From JBEVJK01 sp040510195 (GTDB taxonomy: Bacteria; Pseudomonadota; Alphaproteobacteria; Rhizobiales; Rhizobiaceae): 64,000 bases of DNA. The DNA is taken from NCBI GenBank assembly GCA_040510195.1, contig JBEVJK010000038.1:1-64000 (forward strand), read 5' to 3'. A program made the translations under genes and the position numbers. The notes under the pieces are model-generated. The model saw nothing but the letters and a program-made list of their open reading frames with translations, was not told the origin of the DNA and ran no database searches. Of the stretch, positions 60,030-64,000 are shown in pieces (the stretch's first letter is position 1; each line of letters starts with the position of its first letter).

Positions 60030-60904
60030 GTCGGCCTCTCCACGGTCCCGAAGCGGCGGACCGCCATCCGCACCGCGCCGCCCAGCGCATCCTGCAGCGG
60101 CGGCCGCAGCATGGCGCGGTAACGCGACGACAGGAGCGGTGCGTAGAGCTCGGCCAGGCCGCCCAGCGCGCACAGCCGGTCGCGCTCGCCCAGCGCCAGC
60201 GCATCGAGCGCCTGCTCGATATGACCGATGGCGCGGCCGACGAGCTCGCCGGCGAGCGGATCGCCCTTGTCCAGGTGCTCGAAGACCAGCGGCGCGAAGG
60301 TGCCGAAGTCGCGCGGCTTGGCGGTGACCGCATAGTCGACGGCCGACCCGGGAGCGCCCCCGAACCGGGAAAGGACCGCCTCTGTGAGCGGCGTCGCCGG
60401 GCGGATGCCGTCATGGGCGAGCAGCGCGGCTTCCAGGAGATCGCGTCCGAGCCTGGCACCGCCGCCCAGGTCGCCGATGATGAAGCCCCAACCACCGACC
60501 GAATGCAGGCGCCCCGCCTTGCGCGAGACGAAGATCGACCCAGTTCCTATGATGGCAATCGCCCCGTCATGGTCTCCGAGCGCGCCTTCCAGCGCAATCG
60601 CAGCATCGCTCTCGACGATGCTCTGCCGGAAGGGCAGGATCGCCTGCAGCCTGTCGCTGGCGTGGCCGACATTGGTGCCGGCGAGCCCCAAGAGCGCCGG
60701 CGTCCGGGCGATCAGCGCCGGATCGCGCCCGGCGTCGAGAAACGCCAGCCGCGCTGCTTCCACGATGCTCTCCCGCGCCCCGGCCAAATCGGTGGTGATG
60801 TTGGCGGCCCCGGCCTTGGCCCGGCCGAGCAGCGTCCCATCGGGCGCCGCCAGGGCCGCCCTGCAGCTGGTGCCGCCGCCGTCGATTCCGAGAACCAGGT
60901 CCAC
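60026..60904 (-). CDS. BadF/BadG-type N-acetylglucosamine (or glucosamine) kinase
   Basis: A 292-residue ASKHA-fold kinase. VLGIDGGGTSCRAALAAPDG is the phosphate-1 loop, IAIIGTGSIFVSRK the phosphate-2 loop, and VGGWGFIIGDLGGGARLGRD the typical BadF block. It probably phosphorylates imported GlcNAc or glucosamine at O6, feeding NagA and the SIS enzyme; ABC import leaves the sugar unphosphorylated, so such a kinase is required. GTG at 60902-60904 has a strong GAGGAGG 6 bases upstream and starts the fold. It is the first gene of the minus-strand unit. Confidence 0.87.
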   Translation of the reverse strand: MDLVLGIDGGGTSCRAALAAPDGTLLGRAKAGAANITTDLAGARESIVEAARLAFLDAGRDPALIARTPALLGLAGTNVGHASDRLQAILPFRQSIVESDAAIALEGALGDHDGAIAIIGTGSIFVSRKAGRLHSVGGWGFIIGDLGGGARLGRDLLEAALLAHDGIRPATPLTEAVLSRFGGAPGSAVDYAVTAKPRDFGTFAPLVFEHLDKGDPLAGELVGRAIGHIEQALDALALGERDRLCALGGLAELYAPLLSSRYRAMLRPPLQDALGGAVRMAVRRFGTVERPT

Positions 60905-60924
60905 GCAGAGCCTCCTCTCGGCGA

Positions 60925-60952
60925 ATGATACCAATAAAATACCAATCGCCAA
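60925..60952 (-). promoter_or_regulatory. Promoter of the kinase-GntR-SIS-nagA operon with embedded 17-base operator motif
   Basis: TTGGCG (60947-60952) and TATCAT (60925-60930) lie 16 bases apart on the minus strand. The spacer and -10 contain TGGTATTTTATTGGTAT (60928-60944), a direct repeat of TGGTAT with an 11-base period that also forms an extended -10 (TGG-TATCAT). The leader would be only about 14 bases, holding the ribosome-binding site. Confidence 0.75.
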
Positions 60953-60989
60953 GCACTTTCTTACTTCAATTCGCCTGAAAGATCGCGTC

Positions 60990-61017
60990 TGGACAAGTGG
61001 TATTTTTTTGGTATGGT
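60990..61017 (+). promoter_or_regulatory. Promoter of the amino-sugar ABC genes with embedded 17-base operator motif
   Basis: TGGACA (60990-60995) and TATGGT (61012-61017) lie 16 bases apart. TGGTATTTTTTTGGTAT (60998-61014) matches the minus-strand motif at 16 of 17 bases and sits at the same place relative to the promoter. The leader to the binding-protein ATG is about 65 bases. Confidence 0.75.
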
Positions 61018-61089
61018 CAGCCTGAGGGGAGCCAAGGCTCTCTCGGCAACGATCAGAACCTGAAACAGGTCAACAGGGAGAAAGACATC

Positions 61090-62349
61090 ATGTCGACAAG
61101 GATTTTGACGGCGTTCTTGCTCGGGTCCAGCGTGCTGGCAACGGGCGGGGCGGCGATCGCGCAGGAGGCGACGCTCACCATCGAGAGCTGGCGCAACGAC
61201 GACCTCGCCATCTGGCAGGAGAAGCTCATCCCGGCCTTCGAGAAGGCCAACCCGGGCATCAAGGTGAACTTTGCGCCTTCGGCTCCGACCGAGTACAACG
61301 CCGCGCTGAACGCCAAGCTCGACGCCGGCTCGGCGGGCGACCTGATCACCTGCCGGCCCTTCGACGCTTCGCTCGAGCTCTACAAGAAGGGCCATCTCGC
61401 TGACCTTTCCAGCCTTCCGGGCATGAATGACTTCTCGGAAGTCGCCAAGTCCGCTTGGACAACCGACGACGGCAAGGCGACGTTCTGCGTGCCCATGGCC
61501 TCCGTGATCCATGGCTTCATCTACAATCAGGAGGCCTTCGACAAGCTCGGCATCAAGCCGCCGGCGACCGAGGCCGAGTTCTTCGCCGCGCTCGACAAGA
61601 TCAAAGCCGATGGCACCTACATTCCGCTGGCGATGGGCACCAAGGACCTGTGGGAAGCGGCCACCATGGGCTACCAGAACATCGGTCCCAACTACTGGAA
61701 GGGCGAGGAGGGGCGGCTGGCGCTGCTCAAGGGCGAGCAGAAGCTCACCGATCCGCAATGGGTCGAGCCCTATGCGACGCTCGCCAAGTGGAAGCCTTAT
61801 CTCGGCGACGGCTTCGAGGCGCAGGCCTATCCGGACAGCCAGAATCTCTTCACCCTCGGCCGCGCCGCCATCTATCCGGCCGGCTCCTGGGAGATCTCCG
61901 GCTTCAACACGCAGGCCCAGTTCAAGATGGGCGCCTTTCCGCCGCCTGTGAAGAACGCCGGCGATACCTGCTACATCTCCGACCACACCGACATCGCGAT
62001 TGGCCTCAATGCCAAGAGCCCGAACCAGGACGCTGCCAAGAAGTTCCTGTCCTGGGTCGCCTCGCCGGATTTCGCCACCATCTACGCCAACGCTTTGCCT
62101 GGCTTCTTCAGCCTGTCGTCGACGCCGGTGAAGATGGAGGATCCGTTGGCGCAGGAGTTCGTCTCCTGGCGCGAGAAGTGCAAGCCGACCATCCGCTCGA
62201 CCTACCAGATCCTGTCGCGCGGCACGCCGAATCTGGAGAACGAGACCTGGGTCGAATCGGCCAACGTCATCAACGGCACCGATACGCCGGAAGCGGCCGC
62301 GAAGAAGCTCCAGGACGGTCTCGACAAGTGGTTCAAGCCGGCTAAGTGA
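61090..62349 (+). CDS. ABC transporter periplasmic sugar-binding protein (amino-sugar locus)
   Basis: A 419-residue secreted binding protein. The signal peptide is MSTRILTAFLLGSSVLATGG with cleavage near AIA-QEATL. The mature protein has the cluster-B carbohydrate fold: IWQEKLIPAFEKANPGIKV, SAGDLITCRPFDASLELYKK, AIYPAGSWEISGFNTQAQF. Its position opposite kinase, SIS enzyme and nagA suggests GlcNAc or chito-oligosaccharide as ligand, but binding residues cannot be assigned from sequence alone. AGGGAGAAAG lies before ATG 61090. A stable hairpin separates it from the permease genes. Confidence 0.9.
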   Translation: MSTRILTAFLLGSSVLATGGAAIAQEATLTIESWRNDDLAIWQEKLIPAFEKANPGIKVNFAPSAPTEYNAALNAKLDAGSAGDLITCRPFDASLELYKKGHLADLSSLPGMNDFSEVAKSAWTTDDGKATFCVPMASVIHGFIYNQEAFDKLGIKPPATEAEFFAALDKIKADGTYIPLAMGTKDLWEAATMGYQNIGPNYWKGEEGRLALLKGEQKLTDPQWVEPYATLAKWKPYLGDGFEAQAYPDSQNLFTLGRAAIYPAGSWEISGFNTQAQFKMGAFPPPVKNAGDTCYISDHTDIAIGLNAKSPNQDAAKKFLSWVASPDFATIYANALPGFFSLSSTPVKMEDPLAQEFVSWREKCKPTIRSTYQILSRGTPNLENETWVESANVINGTDTPEAAAKKLQDGLDKWFKPAK

Positions 62350-62363
62350 CGGTGGGTTCTTTG

Positions 62364-62388
62364 CCTCCCCCGCCTCGTGCGGGGGAGG
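62364..62388 (+). repeat. Stable intercistronic hairpin after the binding-protein gene
   Basis: A perfect 10-base-pair stem (CCTCCCCCGC at 62364-62373, GCGGGGGAGG at 62379-62388) with a 5-base loop lies 14 bases after the stop. No T run follows. Elements of this kind commonly protect the upstream binding-protein mRNA. The same sort of C/G-rich palindrome occurs as a dispersed element in Mesorhizobium-like genomes, but this is the only copy seen here. Confidence 0.65.
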
Positions 62389-62456
62389 TCGCCGTCGGCA
62401 AAGGCATCGCGGCGGCGCCGCACCTTTCTGCTTCGATCCTGCGACAGGCTTGATCC

Positions 62457-63383
62457 ATGGCTGAAGCGACCACGAGACGCCCCGTCCGCTGGCACATTGC
62501 AGCGTTCCTGGCGCCTGCGGTGCTGGTCTACACCGCGCTGATGATCCTGCCGCTCTTCGGCACGCTCCAGCTGTCGCTGTTCCGTTCGGTCGACAACGTC
62601 CAGCACTTCGTCGGCTTTGAAAATTTTCGCACGCTGTTCGGCGACGCGCGCTGGTCCGTTGGGTTCTGGAACGCGCTCTTGAACAATTGCTGGTTCTTCG
62701 TCATCCACATGCTGGTGCAGAACCCCATCGGCGTCGTCCTGGCGGCGCTGCTGTCCAGCCCGCGGTTGCGTTTCGCCGCTCTCTACCGCACGGCGATCTT
62801 CATCCCCACGATCCTGTCCTTCGTGATCGTCGGCTTCGCCTGGAAGCTGATCCTGTCTCCGCTCTGGGGCGTGGCGCCCAACCTGCTCGACCTCGTCGGC
62901 CTCAAGAGCCTCTTCACGCCGTGGCTCGGCAAGGAGGAGTATGCCCTCACCACCCTCGGCCTCATCTCCGTATGGCAGTTCGTCGGCATCCCGATGATGC
63001 TGATCTATGCGGCGCTGCTGTCGATCCCGGACGAGGTGATCGAGGCGGCCGAGATGGACGGCATCACCGGCATCGCGCAATTCTGGAAGATCAAGCTGCC
63101 GCTGATCCTGCCTTCGATCGGGATCATCTCGATCCTCACCTTCGTCGGCAATTTCAACGCCTTCGACCTGATCTACTCGGCCCAGGGAGCGCTCGCCGGC
63201 CCCAATTATTCGACCGATATCCTCGGCACCTTCCTCTACCGGACCTTCTTCGGCTTCCAGCTGCAGGTCGGCGACCGCAACATGGGAGCCGCCGTGGCCT
63301 CCATGATGTTCCTGATCATCCTGGCCGGCGTCTGTCTCTACCTGTTCACCATCCAAACGCGCCTGCGGCGCTACCAATTCTGA
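62457..63383 (+). CDS. ABC sugar permease (MalF/UgpA type)
   Basis: A 308-residue permease with six helices, beginning HIAAFLAPAVLVYTALMILP. The EAA loop that meets the ATPase is IPDEVIEAAEMDGITGIAQF. It belongs to the CUT1 family and pairs with the next gene. The ATPase is not in the window: either it lies downstream or a shared MsmK/UgpC-type ATPase, possibly AglK, is used. Confidence 0.92.
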   Translation: MAEATTRRPVRWHIAAFLAPAVLVYTALMILPLFGTLQLSLFRSVDNVQHFVGFENFRTLFGDARWSVGFWNALLNNCWFFVIHMLVQNPIGVVLAALLSSPRLRFAALYRTAIFIPTILSFVIVGFAWKLILSPLWGVAPNLLDLVGLKSLFTPWLGKEEYALTTLGLISVWQFVGIPMMLIYAALLSIPDEVIEAAEMDGITGIAQFWKIKLPLILPSIGIISILTFVGNFNAFDLIYSAQGALAGPNYSTDILGTFLYRTFFGFQLQVGDRNMGAAVASMMFLIILAGVCLYLFTIQTRLRRYQF

Positions 63384-63392
63384 GGGGTCGAG

Positions 63393-64000
63393 ATGAGCCG
63401 CGCAACCGCCTCGCCTTTCCGCACCCTCGGCGCCCATGCCGTCCTTCTCGCCTACACGGTGATCGCGCTGTTTCCGGTCGTCGTCATCGTCATCAACGCC
63501 TTCAAGTCGCGCAACGCCATCTTCCGCACCCCGCTCGCCCCGCCGACGGCGGAGACCTTCGACCTCGTCGGCTTCCGCACGGTGCTCGCCCAGGGCGATT
63601 TCCTGCTTTATTTCCAGAACAGCCTCATCGTCACGGTGGTATCGCTTTTCCTGGTCCTGCTCTTCGGCGCCATGGCGGCCTTCGCGCTGTCCGAGTACCG
63701 GTTTCGCGGCAACACGCTGATGGGCCTCTATCTGGCGCTTGGCATCATGATCCCCATCCGGCTGGGCACCGTCGCCATCCTTCAGCTGATGGTCGCCAGC
63801 GGCCTGGTCAACACGCTGACCGCCTTGATCCTGGTCTATACGGCGCAAGGCTTGCCGCTTTGCATCTTCATCCTCTCCGAATTCATGAAGACGGTGTCGG
63901 ACGACCTCAAGAATGCCGGCCGCATCGACGGGCTCTCCGAGTATCGGATCTTCTTTCGACTGGTGCTGCCGCTGGTGCGCCCCGCAATGGCGACCGTGGC
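63393..64000 (+). CDS. ABC sugar permease (MalG/UgpE type), 3' end cut off
   Basis: The first 202 codons of a CUT1-family permease. TM1 is AVLLAYTVIALFPVVVIVIN, and further helices include SLIVTVVSLFLVLLFGAMAA. The EAA loop reads SDDLKNAGRIDGLSEYRIFF, with asparagine replacing the usual second alanine-adjacent residue. The gene starts at ATG 63393, 9 bases after the previous stop, with GAGGGGT as a weak ribosome-binding site, and runs off the right edge. Confidence 0.92.
   Translation, partial: MSRATASPFRTLGAHAVLLAYTVIALFPVVVIVINAFKSRNAIFRTPLAPPTAETFDLVGFRTVLAQGDFLLYFQNSLIVTVVSLFLVLLFGAMAAFALSEYRFRGNTLMGLYLALGIMIPIRLGTVAILQLMVASGLVNTLTALILVYTAQGLPLCIFILSEFMKTVSDDLKNAGRIDGLSEYRIFFRLVLPLVRPAMATV

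Noticed and set aside
60997..61089. GTG at 60997 as the start of the binding-protein gene
   Set aside because: It lies inside the promoter/operator and would place 31 residues before a clear signal peptide; ATG 61090 has a good ribosome-binding site.

Overview
The window is high-GC alphaproteobacterial chromosome, most likely Hyphomicrobiales of a Mesorhizobium/Phyllobacteriaceae type. The evidence is gene order: trpFBA-accD-folC / trxA-addAB-murU-tsaE/amgK-divL-ahcY, HPr-EIIA-HprK-ChvG-ChvI beside pckA, hisB-DUF2628-hisHAFE-coaA divergent from hslV-DUF2585-hslU, and aglR divergent from aglEFGAK. I see no tRNA or rRNA genes, insertion sequences, phage genes or CRISPR arrays. Coding density is very high and no gene-free stretch exceeds 300 bases.

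Layout. 1-7.4 kb (minus strand): the 5' part of dnaK behind a heat-shock-type promoter, a Gfo/Idh/MocA oxidoreductase, pheST, rplT, rpmI, a small membrane methyltransferase, and infC, which starts with ATT. 7.6-16.2 kb (plus): an alpha/beta hydrolase with a BenE transporter, DUF2852, a YgjP-type metalloprotease, trpFBA, a cysteine-free accD, and folC. 16.2-28.1 kb (minus): trxA, addAB, a MurU-like nucleotidyltransferase, a TsaE-AmgK fusion and DivL (tyrosine in place of the kinase histidine), chained by 4-base start/stop overlaps. 28.2-33.7 kb (minus): ahcY, then HPr, EIIA and a minimal HprK next to chvG-chvI. 33.9-37.4 kb (plus): pckA, arfB, a BON-LysM protein and alkB. 37.4-42 kb (minus): coaA and the his cluster. 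42.1-45.7 kb (plus): hslV, DUF2585, hslU and a DUF1402 protein. 45.7-48.5 kb (minus): an XRE regulator, an Smr protein, MltA and a Tim44-like protein. fxsA (plus) then closes the core segment.

From 49.2 kb two sugar-import loci follow. The first is a complete alpha-glucoside system: AglE binding protein, AglF and AglG permeases, AglA alpha-glucosidase and AglK ATPase. It diverges from the LacI-type regulator aglR, and matching palindromic operators lie at both promoters. The second is an amino-sugar locus. A BadF-type kinase, a GntR regulator, a SIS-domain deaminase candidate and NagA form one translationally coupled unit, divergent from an ABC binding protein and two permeases (the last cut by the window end). 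Two nearly identical 17-base motifs in opposite orientation lie inside its two divergent promoters.

Most of the window is conserved housekeeping sequence, and I did not find a convincing new multi-gene system. The items most worth following are regulatory or sequence-level: the inverted promoter/operator pair of the amino-sugar locus, the AglR operators, the cluster of inverted repeats between chvI and pckA, the palindrome upstream of ahcY, the ATT start of infC, the DivL H-box tyrosine and the zinc-ribbon-less AccD.
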